Shown: positions 9,165 to 16,953, counted from the first letter of the stretch. The stretch: DNA of 34,009 nt from an uncultured Scytonema sp. (GCA_937873135.1 CALMVQ010000066.1:1-34009), one strand, 5' to 3'. Numbers and translations: made by a program. The notes: generated by a model not told the origin, from the sequence alone.

Positions 9165-10439
9165 CTACTCCCTATTCCCTACTCCCTGCCCCGACTGTTG
9201 TCTATGCAACCCAAAGCTATAACTTCTCAGCAAACGGATGGGTCGGAGCAGATAGTACAAGAAAGATAGAAACTGAGGTAGGGGCACAAACACCCGATCT
9301 GCGATTGTTGGGACAAGCAGATGCTCAAAACAGTACCTGACCTTATCCCAAGGGTGTTGTATCATCTTTAAGTGAAAAAAAGAGCTTTCAACTTTCCAGT
9401 TTTGAATATAACTTTCAGTTTGGGAGAACAACTGCGTGTAAATCTGGGAAGCTAGGGAATGTAGGAGTGGGTTGGCTTGTATTTTCTGCAAGATAGTCTT
9501 TGGAAGCTCTACTTCCAACAGATCGTGCACTAGTAATAAACCAAGCAAGAGGATTCGCGTCATTCGTAGTTGAGAGGCGCGATCATACACTAGTTGCCAG
9601 TCAATATCACCAGAGGTGCGAATTAATTCAGCAATATCGCAAATCCGATTGAGTTGTATCCAACAGTCCTTAGCCCCCTGAGAACAGAGGATCAAAATAA
9701 GATCCTCAGGGGGAAGAGTGAGAATCATTTTATTGGCAAAAGGCTTTAGCTGAGCGTTCTTCCAAAGCCATTCAGTATCAAATAAAAATGAGAATTGCTT
9801 TGGTAACATCCCGTGATGAATATCGATAGTCACACCATCGCGCTCATCCACCATATGCAATTCCCAGTGAGAGTGAAGATAAGCTTCCTGTTGCCAATCT
9901 TTAATAGAGTTCAGGTACGTTGCCTCTTTCTCACTACTATTTGAATAAGGTTGATATCCTTGATCGCTCAGCAATTTTTTCGTCTTCAAAAAATCTTGTT
10001 TGCTAACCAAAATATCTAAATCACCGAAATCTCGACGCGAGATGTCACCATAAGCTAAAATAGCGAGAACAGGACCTTTAAATGGAATCACGGGTATCCT
10101 GTACGCTTCAAAAAGCTCTAATAGCTTGATTAGCTTACTTGTAAGAATCAGGTTGCGCTGAGTAACTGCATACTGATAACTTTGTAGTTGCTGTTGCAAA
10201 TTTGCAGGAATTGAAGAAGAGCAGATCTTATTAAGACTCCAATAAAAGAGCGGTAGGACAGCATGTATACGTGCCGTTTCGATTAGGTATTCCCAGTTTA
10301 AATCTTCCCGAACCAAGGCTTTGATGCGCTCAATCTTTGAATGATTGGGGTGAGTGCGAGCGCAACAAAGAAGTAGCTCGATTTCGGGGCGAGTTTTGAT
10401 TGCCTGATGTTTTATGTTAGGTTTAGATAAAGTTTGCAT
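9165..10439 (-). CDS. Nucleotidyltransferase family protein (NTP_transf_5-like), lasso-peptide tailoring
   Basis: 424 aa. Residues 116-142 carry the nucleotidyltransferase hallmark: PVIPFKGPVLA, then RRDFGDLDILV, where Asp140 and Asp142 would be the metal-binding pair. The rest is helical with DIHHGM and LILCSQGAKDCW motifs of the uncharacterised nucleotidyltransferase group (PF14907 type) found next to HPr-kinase-like genes in lasso clusters. In the pseudomycoidin cluster such a protein adds sugar to the phosphorylated peptide. It is last in the minus-strand lasso series, 575 bases after kinase 1 and separated from it by a transposon relic. The C-terminal residues come from a short tandem repeat, so the natural end has probably been replaced. 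Function here is inferred from family and context. Confidence 0.8.
   Translation of the reverse strand: MQTLSKPNIKHQAIKTRPEIELLLCCARTHPNHSKIERIKALVREDLNWEYLIETARIHAVLPLFYWSLNKICSSSIPANLQQQLQSYQYAVTQRNLILTSKLIKLLELFEAYRIPVIPFKGPVLAILAYGDISRRDFGDLDILVSKQDFLKTKKLLSDQGYQPYSNSSEKEATYLNSIKDWQQEAYLHSHWELHMVDERDGVTIDIHHGMLPKQFSFLFDTEWLWKNAQLKPFANKMILTLPPEDLILILCSQGAKDCWIQLNRICDIAELIRTSGDIDWQLVYDRASQLRMTRILLLGLLLVHDLLEVELPKTILQKIQANPLLHSLASQIYTQLFSQTESYIQNWKVESSFFHLKMIQHPWDKVRYCFEHLLVPTIADRVFVPLPQFLSFLYYLLRPIRLLRSYSFGLHRQQSGQGVGNRE
9166..9190. repeat. Short tandem repeat (TACTCCC/TATTCCC heptamers)
   Basis: Consecutive heptamer units TACTCCC, TATTCCC, TACTCCC and a degenerate TGCCCCG, of the kind common in filamentous cyanobacteria. 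The run overlaps the last codons of the nucleotidyltransferase gene, whose final residues (GQGVGNRE) are encoded by the repeat. Confidence 0.7.
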
Positions 10440-10660
10440 AATTAGGTTGGAATTATTTTCAAATAACTAATTTGTCAATGGCTCTTTCGTTAAACTAATT
10501 GCTGTGTCTGTAATTTTTCATACTCAATTATGCGGTTAACTTCCGGAAATCAAGGATGACAAAACCACTGAAATTTTCACTAATACTATGTATTCTATCG
10601 GCTTGGCTTCGTAATATTAGCGATCTCCTTCCGCACTCATTAGGCTTTTTATTCCGTAGA

Positions 10661-10678
10661 GGCGAACAGCCGTTCGCC
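10661..10678. repeat. Perfect hairpin GGCGAAC-agcc-GTTCGCC
   Basis: Seven-base stem with a four-base loop. A related, partly decayed sequence (GGGCGAACAGCCG) occurs at 24384-24396, so this looks like a dispersed cyanobacterial palindromic element, not a gene-specific site. There is no T-run on either side. Confidence 0.5.
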
Positions 10679-10748
10679 CCGAGTACATGGGTATAATAGC
10701 GCATTCTGTTTTTAAACTGGTATTAGATGTATGAAATACACCTTCGCT

Positions 10749-10935
10749 GAAGTACCTCATCTTGCCTTCGGCTGAAGATGGGGCTTCCCAAATTCAACTA
10801 GCACTCTTAACGGTTTTATTCGTCTATCAGGTTTCCCGTCTCAACTGGTAATGCCACGTTAGGAAATCTTTCTAAGTTCGGAACTGAATCCGATAATGGT
10901 TTTACAAGAGCGTCCACAGACAGCCACAAACGCTT
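10749..10935 (-). mobile_element. Decayed right end of an IS200/IS605-type element with TnpB C-terminal fragment
   Basis: The minus-strand frame 10935-10816 reads KRLWLSVDALVKPLSD, then PNLERFPNVALPVETGN, and stops. This Pro-Val-Glu-rich end resembles the variable C-terminus of cyanobacterial IS1341/TnpB proteins. About 30 bases further on is an imperfect hairpin (10749-10787; arms GAAGCCCCATCTT and AAGATGAGGTACTTC), the position and form of an IS605-type right end. The transposase body is missing. The identification rests on layout and resemblance, so moderate confidence. Confidence 0.42.
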
Positions 10936-11014
10936 CCCTTCTTGGGGGAAACTCCCGTTTGGAGTGTATGACGGCTAATTGAGAACCGCTATACAATGCT
11001 TCTAGATGAGCTTT

Positions 11015-11893
11015 TTAGGCATGGCAGGGAATTAGGGTATGATCATTTTCTATTAAATTCATCAATTCGGGGAGTTTTGCAAGAGTTTGCGGCCGCTGCA
11101 AACGACAGATAGGAACCTGTTTAACCAGACTGGCACATTGGTGAAGATGGGCATTCAGGAATTCCGGAGCATTGAGTGCGTTAATCTCACGAGAATGTCG
11201 TACCAACTCCACAAAGCTTTCTTGCGGTTCTAAAGGGATAATTTCAGCGTCAGTCCCTATATCCAGCACATACAGGCGCTTGAGGGGCACGGGTATTTGG
11301 AGAAAACCATCGGTGAGTTTATGGGCGAGCTTCTGTGTCTGGGAGTTAAGTAAAGGTAGACTATCAGGAGCGTACCCAACACAAGCAGCACTATCAGGCC
11401 AAAGCTTAATCTGGGGAAAGCTAGGAATGACCATTGGTATCTGTGAGTCTAATTGGATCGCCATAACATCATCGGTCAAAATACCATAGCCCTGTGCGTG
11501 AAATGATTCAGCCAGAGTAGATTTGCCCCATCCTGACTCACCCATAAAGGCAATAGCGGCACCGTTAACGACAATACTACTAGCATGGAGTACGAGCAAA
11601 CCTCTTTGCATTAGCAGCACAGACATAATTGCACCAAGAATGAATGTACGGAGAACTGATTCATCGACTCCTGGGTTAGGATCAAGGATAATTTTTTGTC
11701 CATCCTGCACCAATAGCATCCCAAATCCTTCAATCTCACCTAACAAATAGTCGTCCCCATTGCTGCGCTTTTGCTGTGGATCGCTTAAGTTACCAAAGCG
11801 AATAACTACGTCTGCGGTTCTTTTACTGGGAATCAGTTCAGGTAGGGGCAACTCAGAGTGAATGCCTAAATTGTAAGCTGTATAAACGTACAT
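11015..11893 (-). CDS. HPr-kinase-like lasso precursor kinase, copy 1
   Basis: 292 aa. The nucleotide site is clear: Walker A GESGWGKST at 118-126, preceded by VLHAS (His103) and followed by ILTDDVMAI with Asp141-Asp142, the pattern of HPr kinase/phosphorylase C-terminal domains. The N-terminal part (YTAYNLGIHSELPLPEL) is shared with kinase copy 2 and absent from true HprK. Family members encoded beside lasso genes, such as the paeninodin kinase, phosphorylate the precursor on its C-terminal Ser. Here it follows precursor A1 by 400 bases on the same strand. Precursor A1 ends in Pro, so the phosphate acceptor is not the usual one. Confidence 0.85.
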   Translation of the reverse strand: MYVYTAYNLGIHSELPLPELIPSKRTADVVIRFGNLSDPQQKRSNGDDYLLGEIEGFGMLLVQDGQKIILDPNPGVDESVLRTFILGAIMSVLLMQRGLLVLHASSIVVNGAAIAFMGESGWGKSTLAESFHAQGYGILTDDVMAIQLDSQIPMVIPSFPQIKLWPDSAACVGYAPDSLPLLNSQTQKLAHKLTDGFLQIPVPLKRLYVLDIGTDAEIIPLEPQESFVELVRHSREINALNAPEFLNAHLHQCASLVKQVPICRLQRPQTLAKLPELMNLIENDHTLIPCHA

Positions 11894-12293
11894 CTTTAAA
11901 TATGCTATGACCTATTTGTTTTGGTAAGCATGAGCGCCCGAAGTGCCGTCAGCTATAAACGGAATTGAGTGAACCTACCGCCTAACCCTTAGAACTAATG
12001 CACGGTACAATAGCCAATGGCTCTCGGTTCAATGCTTACAAATTTTGTATACTTAGAAATTGACAAAGACTCTCTTTGATCAGAACAATCGAGACATCAG
12101 GGAAGCGCTTCCCTGACGCTCAATTATCTCAGTAGTCTTGAAAAGTTGGGAATAACAGACGCTTCCTAACAAAGCGCCAGTTCCTTAACTTACACAGGAC
12201 AAAGACTTTCAGCAACTGATTCTAGATCTATGTAAGCGTAAATAGTAAAAGCAATACTATTACGCCTATACCCTCACTCAGTTCCCAGAAATC
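11894..12293. other. 400-base gap between precursor A1 and kinase 1
   Basis: No coding frame of note. It holds the 20-base palindrome at 12097-12116. The part nearest the kinase (TTGGTAAGCATGAGCG on the plus strand) resembles the matching position before kinase 2 (TTGGTAAGAGTGAGTG near 19757), in keeping with a duplicated layout. Confidence 0.45.
12097..12116. repeat. Perfect 20-base palindrome downstream of precursor A1
   Basis: TCAGGGAAGC followed at once by its exact reverse complement GCTTCCCTGA. It lies 177 bases after the stop of the A1 gene in transcription direction and before kinase 1. It lacks a T-run, so it could be an RNA-stabilising or attenuating hairpin, a protein-binding site, or a dispersed palindrome. 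Confidence 0.6.
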
Positions 12294-12476
12294 TTATGGA
12301 TTTTTAGGCACAACAACGCCACTTCGGGAACCAGTCTGACCGATCGAGGAACCAGGGAAAGTCTGACCTGCAGCATTCTGGAATGTGTCCGCACCACCTG
12401 GAGTTCCAAAAGCCTTGGTGATTTCTTTCACATTGCCGTGGATGGTCAGCTGGGGAGTGTTGTAAGGTTTTTTCAT
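12294..12476 (-). CDS. Lasso peptide precursor A1
   Basis: 60 aa with the lasso leader signature Y5-x2-P8-x-L10-x3-G14-x5-T20: MKKPYNTPQLTIHGNVKEIT. Thr20 is the penultimate leader residue, so cleavage is predicted after Lys21. The core then starts at Ala22 and has Asp at core position 9 (AFGTPGGAD), which fits an Ala1-Asp9 macrolactam like that of paeninodin. The tail is about 30 residues, rich in Gly/Ser/Thr/Gln, and ends VVVPKNP; a 39-residue core is long for a lasso peptide. A ribosome-binding site AAAGGAA precedes the ATG. The gene lies 118 bases after cyclase 1. The ring assignment is inferred; the leader match is direct. Confidence 0.88.
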   Translation of the reverse strand: MKKPYNTPQLTIHGNVKEITKAFGTPGGADTFQNAAGQTFPGSSIGQTGSRSGVVVPKNP

Positions 12477-12594
12477 GTTTTTCCTTTGTGGATGTTTTAG
12501 GGATTGTTTGACTTATGTACGCAACACTTTTGAAGGCGTTAACGCATCAAGTCCAGGTAGGAGCAGGCTATACAAGCACTGCCCCTAGTCCGAC

Positions 12595-14604
12595 TTATGG
12601 TTTTATGCCTGTGTGGCGTAGCCAGAGAGCGAGTGTTACAGCTTTCCAAACTGGTATGACTACGTCATCGTTTGTCACGTCTCCTTCAGATATAAAGTTG
12701 TGATAGGATCTGCGTAGAGAATTTAGATCCACAAGTTCTTTGACGCTACTTGGATTGTTGAGAACCACTTCATCCAAAAGTTCTCGGTCAAAGTGTAACA
12801 GTCCGCGAACGAAATTCGGAGTCATTTCCGTTTTCCCCCCACGCCATTGCACCTGCTTAGGGAGAATACCATTCATCGCTCTGCGCATCACTATGCGAGA
12901 CCATCCCTGATGAAGCTTCTGCTCAGGCGGTAGAGCCAAGCAAAATTCGACCATTCGCTTATCCATGAAAGGATGGCGAGACTCAATAGAAAATGCCGCA
13001 GAGGAGTAGTCTACCAGCTCTAATGTGAAGGTAAACAGGGCTGAAGTGAGGGTACGCCATTGATGCTCTCTCACTGTTACTGTTTGATTCTGAGACTGGC
13101 GACGATGCTTCAGACCAATCTGTTGCTCAAACCTGGGATTAATCAGAGGAGTAACATTACTCACAGATTTGTTGTACCCACTTTGCTGTCGCCAAACCTG
13201 TAGCACAGATTGAGGGGCTAGAGGTTTCAGACCGTGGTTCACAAACAACTTCAGTAGTGAGACATGGAAATTTTTACCTATCTCATCAAGTACCTTAGCA
13301 AAAGCTACCCATTTCCACTGTTGTGCAAGTTCTTCTAAATAGGTAAGACCATAGTGATTAAAAATTGCTGTAAGTGAGGTATCAAAGTGTTTGGAAATAG
13401 CATTAGCTTCTGTGATAAAAGTGGTCCATTTTCCTTGACGCGCCAATTCAGCAAAGTAATTAGCCCCATGAGAGACAACAGTATCTCCATCAAAACCGTC
13501 CAGAGAAATCCGCAGACCCGCCTGCTGAGTTGCACGGTTCAGACCCCAAGTGAGAAAATGACTGGGACCAATGAAGGCTTCGTCTTCATACTGAAAAAAG
13601 TGCTGCCACTCAGATAAGGGAGCAAATCGATCTGCATGTACATAATGGGCGATAAAACCACCCTGTTCTAAGACAGTATTAATAAAGGGACGCTCATCAC
13701 ATTCAGGAACATCATCAAATATATTCGAGAACGTGTGCAGTTGAGAGCCTTTCTCTTGATTAAGGAGTTCCTTCGCTACACAGGTAACACAGGAGGAGTC
13801 TAGTCCACCACTCAGGTGGGAACTGATTGGGAAGGCGCTACGCAGGCGACACCGCACTGCCTCAGTAAACACCTCTCGAAAAGCATGGGCATATTCCTCA
13901 TCGGAACCTAGCTGTAGCTCGCTTCCTACTTCAAGAGACCAGTAGGAGCTTACTCTCAAGCCTCTGTAACTCACCGTCATAGTTTGTCCGGGAGGAAGCC
14001 GTAAGATACCTTGATAAGAGGTGATGGATTTATCCTCTATTGTTGGAGACAAGTAGTTGGCGATCGCTAGCTCATTTAAGCAACAGGGCACTTCTTTCAA
14101 ACATAGGAGCGCCTTGATTTCGGAAGCGAAGAAAAAGTCTTGACCAGCCCGATAATAGTAGTAAAAGGGCTTGACTCCAAAATGGTCTCTAGCACAAAAC
14201 AGTATCTGCTTTCGCGTATCCCAGATGGCGAAAGCAAAGTCACCCAGGAGATGTTCTGGGCAGGACTCTCCCCATTTATCATAAGCAGCTAGGATAAATT
14301 CACTATCTGTAATTTTTGCGGGTGAATGTTCAGGTAGATCCAATACCGACATCAGTTCATCTCGGTTATCAATCCGGGCATCAGCAGTAATCACTTGATC
14401 GCCCCTTTGGTTAATTAGGGGCAGCTTTTCTAAAAGAGATTCTGGAGTCGTCCACAGCATCCGATGCCCAAAACCAACAGAGCCTTCAATCCAGATGTTT
14501 GCACCATCAGGTCCCCGGTGCGCTAATATCTCTACCATTCTGACTAAGTCTTCGTGGAGTACAAGACGACTGTCAAGGTAGTAAATTCCCATAATGCCGC
14601 TCAT
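12595..14604 (-). CDS. Lasso cyclase, asparagine-synthetase-like (McjC/C protein), copy 1
   Basis: 669 aa. The N-terminal glutaminase-like domain (MSGIMGIYYL; AHRGPDG at 28-34) has Ser at position 2 and lacks the catalytic Cys of asparagine synthetase B, as in lasso cyclases. The synthetase domain carries the ATP pyrophosphatase loop SGGLDSS at 265-271 and DGFDGDTVVSHG. It would adenylate the ring Asp of the core and close the isopeptide bond. Its ATG overlaps the stop of the ruined B2 gene in the same four-base way as in copy 2 (ATGA), and precursor A1 follows. It closely parallels cyclase 2, with shared runs such as ALPPEQKLHQGWSR and SLPPEQKLNQGWSR. Confidence 0.92.
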   Translation of the reverse strand: MSGIMGIYYLDSRLVLHEDLVRMVEILAHRGPDGANIWIEGSVGFGHRMLWTTPESLLEKLPLINQRGDQVITADARIDNRDELMSVLDLPEHSPAKITDSEFILAAYDKWGESCPEHLLGDFAFAIWDTRKQILFCARDHFGVKPFYYYYRAGQDFFFASEIKALLCLKEVPCCLNELAIANYLSPTIEDKSITSYQGILRLPPGQTMTVSYRGLRVSSYWSLEVGSELQLGSDEEYAHAFREVFTEAVRCRLRSAFPISSHLSGGLDSSCVTCVAKELLNQEKGSQLHTFSNIFDDVPECDERPFINTVLEQGGFIAHYVHADRFAPLSEWQHFFQYEDEAFIGPSHFLTWGLNRATQQAGLRISLDGFDGDTVVSHGANYFAELARQGKWTTFITEANAISKHFDTSLTAIFNHYGLTYLEELAQQWKWVAFAKVLDEIGKNFHVSLLKLFVNHGLKPLAPQSVLQVWRQQSGYNKSVSNVTPLINPRFEQQIGLKHRRQSQNQTVTVREHQWRTLTSALFTFTLELVDYSSAAFSIESRHPFMDKRMVEFCLALPPEQKLHQGWSRIVMRRAMNGILPKQVQWRGGKTEMTPNFVRGLLHFDRELLDEVVLNNPSSVKELVDLNSLRRSYHNFISEGDVTNDDVVIPVWKAVTLALWLRHTGIKP

Positions 14605-14902
14605 AATCTCACTCCTTTAAGGGTTAGCAGAGGCATAAAGCCAGTCATCAGTACCTGGGTAGTCAAAGACACTTGACACCACAGGTAGATAGTCACTAGC
14701 TCCATTCACAACCCAAACAATCTTGCACACGGAAACTAGTTTTTTAGTCTGGGATTGAGAAATTGCTTAATTACAGTTATTCAGTATATTCAATCATTCC
14801 CTATTTTTGTTGTTTTTTTATACTTAATTTTTACGTAATATTACTACGACAAAGAGGCGGTGAGCGCCACTCCTAAAACCAAAAAAAGTTTAGCCTTTTC
14901 AT
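14602..14902 (-). pseudogene. Ruined lasso leader peptidase (B2/transglutaminase-like), copy 1
   Basis: Three collinear fragments of B2 are recognisable by comparison with the intact copy at 22199-22651. An ATG at 14902, overlapping the B1 end as in copy 2, gives MKRLNFFW then a stop (intact: MRQLHNLF). Near 14724 KIVWVVNGASDYLP matches KIVWAVNVATRYMP. At the end another frame reads GFMPLLTLKGVRL up to TGA, matching RFIPLPSFEGAKL. About 150 bases between the second and third fragments are missing, including the segments with catalytic Cys and His. The reading frames of the three pieces differ, so no working protease can be made from this copy. Confidence 0.8.
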
Positions 14903-15200
14903 TCCTCACCTCAATTAGTCCTGAGGCTCTGAGAACATGCAGCAGTTCCAAAATGTCGCTATTGCAAACTTCTGGTTCAATTTCGTACTCTGTAAGAAGC
15001 ATCTTCTTGATATTTTTGACTATCTTGGGTTCCTGAATCAGATTCCAAATCCGTGCTCCCACTTCATTCAGACCGTGGTAGACTCCGGACTGGAGATTAA
15101 GAATAACTATTTCTCCCCCCAGATCGGAGGAGATTTGCTCTGTCACTGCTACTACAAACGAGGACTCAGAAATGCTGGATTCTAGTTGTTTTAAAATCAT
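14844..15200 (-). CDS. Lasso leader-binding protein B1 (PqqD-like RRE), copy 1
   Basis: 118 aa. It has the RRE/PqqD pattern: ISSDLGGEIVILNLQSGVYH, LNEVGARIWNLI near residues 44-55, and a C-terminal helix ILELLHVLRASGLIEV. It binds the precursor leader and presents it to the B2 protease. The paralogue in copy 2 (MTLKQLESKISESS...) ends right after LIEVRDETTA; this one runs 14 residues further into a hydrophobic stretch (KLFLVLGVALTASLS) because the frame continues into the wrecked B2 gene. It is first in the copy 1 transcript, behind a conserved upstream region. Confidence 0.88.
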   Translation of the reverse strand: MILKQLESSISESSFVVAVTEQISSDLGGEIVILNLQSGVYHGLNEVGARIWNLIQEPKIVKNIKKMLLTEYEIEPEVCNSDILELLHVLRASGLIEVRNEKAKLFLVLGVALTASLS

Positions 15201-15765
15201 CTTCTAATTCATGTAAGTTTTTTCTCATCCCTGCAAGATTGCACACGAGCCACCTGACCTCAATCTCAGCTTAGGACTGCCACAGCAATGAGTTCCACCT
15301 CCAACTAGTGGTCTGTCAATCCAAAAATGACGCGTGAAGGCGGTTTCCTGTAGAGTAGGGGAAGATTTTGACTTTTTGCAAAAAGTCCTCACACCCGGCA
15401 AACTTGATTTGGTGAATCGCTAGTCTGCTGTAAAAACTCGTGGCAAAGTTTTGAGGAACTGATGGAGTGAATCAGGCGGTGGTAGATTTAATGTAAGTTG
15501 TCACCCCTGTACGTAATTCTTCTTCAAGGTCCGCTTTCCGTAACAAAGTGGTATCTTATACCTAAATAGCCTGACCCGTGTATAAATTTTTTTTGTACTT
15601 ACTATGTCTATAGTATGACAAAGTAAACAGCTTTCATAGCTAAATGACTGATCTTTATGAAAAAAATACAGCTAAGTAAAGGATGTGTAAATCGGTACTA
15701 AATATTTTATTGAAAAGAATATGTACAATCTTATACTACTGAGAAAACGTATAATGAGGCTTAAA
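15201..15765 (-). promoter_or_regulatory. Leader/promoter region of lasso copy 1 (conserved with copy 2)
   Basis: 565-base non-coding stretch before B1 copy 1. Between about 15441 and 15675 it is alignable by eye with 23171-23420, upstream of copy 2. The best block on the plus strand is TGTACTTACTATGTCTATA (15594-15612), matching TGTACTTACGTATGTCTATA (23336-23355) with one indel. On the minus strand this is flanked by TTGTCA and TACAAA about 18 bases apart, which could be -35/-10 elements; the matching positions in copy 2 read TTGCAA and TACAGT. Further blocks (ACCTTGAAG, TTACATTA-ATCTACCA) are also shared. The distance to B1 is similar in both copies. Confidence 0.6.
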
Positions 15766-16953
15766 CTAGGGAGAGCCTTTGATGAGCAAACCTTGAGCGA
15801 GCAACTCACGTACAAAAGTATCGACATCACACCGGAGAGTAGCTTCATCAACCTCGTAGCTTGTCAATAGTGCTGTGACAACTTTTTCAACACTGCCGTA
15901 TTCAACAAGAGCTAACCAGATATCAGCTGCTATATCGGTCAGCCCAAAACTTTCCTGAGTCTTTTGATTGCCGATCACCAGTTGTTCCTCATACTGACCA
16001 AATATAACGTGGGTTGTAGGCTGAAGAATCCCCGTTGCCTCAGGCTGAACTTGCACTTGTGGAGGCTGTGCAACCGCCTTAAATTGATTTTTCAGGCAGA
16101 GTTCTTTTGGCAAAAGGAGCCAGCAACCTTCCATTGTTTCTGTCATCGGGTTCCAGATAAAACGGTCAGGCTCATTCCAACTGAAGCAGACATGGTCAGT
16201 TTTTCCTACCCAGTAACGGTTGCCCCTGAGGTTGAAGAGCGAGTGTTCCTGCCAAGCTTGATAGTCATCGCCAAGGTCGCTCTTAGCATAGTCATATATG
16301 TCATGAACACTCAAGCAAGCGAGGACGCTAGACTCACGAGTTGCGATCACCTGACGCAATTCAGGATGTGAGTATAAATTAGCAGAAATGACCTTTTGGT
16401 GAGAGTGAGATCGCAAAAAGGCGTATAGCCGCGAACCAGTATAGGCGCAGTCATCCACGACTACCCAAGGCACATCTGGAGATTGTGGCGGCTGTAATTG
16501 CTCGTTTGTCAGTCCTAAACTATAAGCCAGCATACTCAGTACAATCAACCCCCCACGAGGAATGGCTGTAAAGTGAAAGCGTTTGAGTTCCTGAGGACCG
16601 AAGCGATCAATGAACTGGTCAGCTAAGCGCTGACAGTCGAGTTCAGCTTGATGATAGCTAACATAACGCATCCGAGCTAAATCCCGATTTAAGTTTTGCA
16701 ACTGTGAGTTAATTCGGAATTCAGCAACGCGATCAAAACATCCCAGTACAGCTAGAACTGGTTCGGGTTTCGGTCGAGCAATCAAGATACTCTTCGGCAT
16801 TTCTGCCCAACTGGGACTGTTGGCAATGGCATGAGTCAGGCGACAAAGCGCCTCAGTTGGTGTTGATATTTGGAGTTCGCGACTATAGTGAGCTAAAGCT
16901 TGGGGATCGACGGGAATGCTATAAACTGTTGGTAATTCGGCACGAATATTCAT
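15766..16953 (-). CDS. Phosphoribosyltransferase-like domain fused to C-terminal PqqD/RRE domain
   Basis: 395 aa in two parts. Residues about 90-250 look like a type I phosphoribosyltransferase: IPRGGLIVLSMLAYSLGL (pyrophosphate loop region) at 131-148 and WVVVDDCAYTGSRL at 163-175, the PRPP-binding loop with its acidic pair Asp167-Asp168. Residues about 305-392 are a PqqD-type RRE: VIFGQYEEQLVIGNQ, ESFGLTDIAADIWLALVEYG, and a final helix TFVRELLAQGLLIKG. The RRE would bind a precursor leader and deliver the transferase domain to the peptide. The ATG overlaps the stop of the ABC exporter gene (ATGA), so the two are translationally coupled and belong to the lasso operon. The reaction is unknown; a phosphoribosyl or related transfer is inferred only. 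Confidence 0.78.
   Translation of the reverse strand: MNIRAELPTVYSIPVDPQALAHYSRELQISTPTEALCRLTHAIANSPSWAEMPKSILIARPKPEPVLAVLGCFDRVAEFRINSQLQNLNRDLARMRYVSYHQAELDCQRLADQFIDRFGPQELKRFHFTAIPRGGLIVLSMLAYSLGLTNEQLQPPQSPDVPWVVVDDCAYTGSRLYAFLRSHSHQKVISANLYSHPELRQVIATRESSVLACLSVHDIYDYAKSDLGDDYQAWQEHSLFNLRGNRYWVGKTDHVCFSWNEPDRFIWNPMTETMEGCWLLLPKELCLKNQFKAVAQPPQVQVQPEATGILQPTTHVIFGQYEEQLVIGNQKTQESFGLTDIAADIWLALVEYGSVEKVVTALLTSYEVDEATLRCDVDTFVRELLAQGLLIKGSP

Larger units (their letters stand above)
10440..11014. other. 575-base gap: transposon relic, hairpin, no intact gene
   Basis: This gap splits kinase 1 from the nucleotidyltransferase. Its right half holds a decayed TnpB/IS605-like end (annotated separately). 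Its left half holds a perfect hairpin at 10661-10678 and AT-rich DNA where a promoter for the nucleotidyltransferase could lie. I found no third lasso precursor here. Confidence 0.5.

Noticed and set aside
9166-9190. Heptamer run as a CRISPR array
   Set aside because: The units are seven bases long without spacers, and no cas genes are present.
12515-12703. 62-residue plus-strand frame overlapping the cyclase 1 end and the A1 upstream region
   Set aside because: It is antisense to cyclase 1 and the precursor spacer, with no ribosome-binding site or recognisable protein features.
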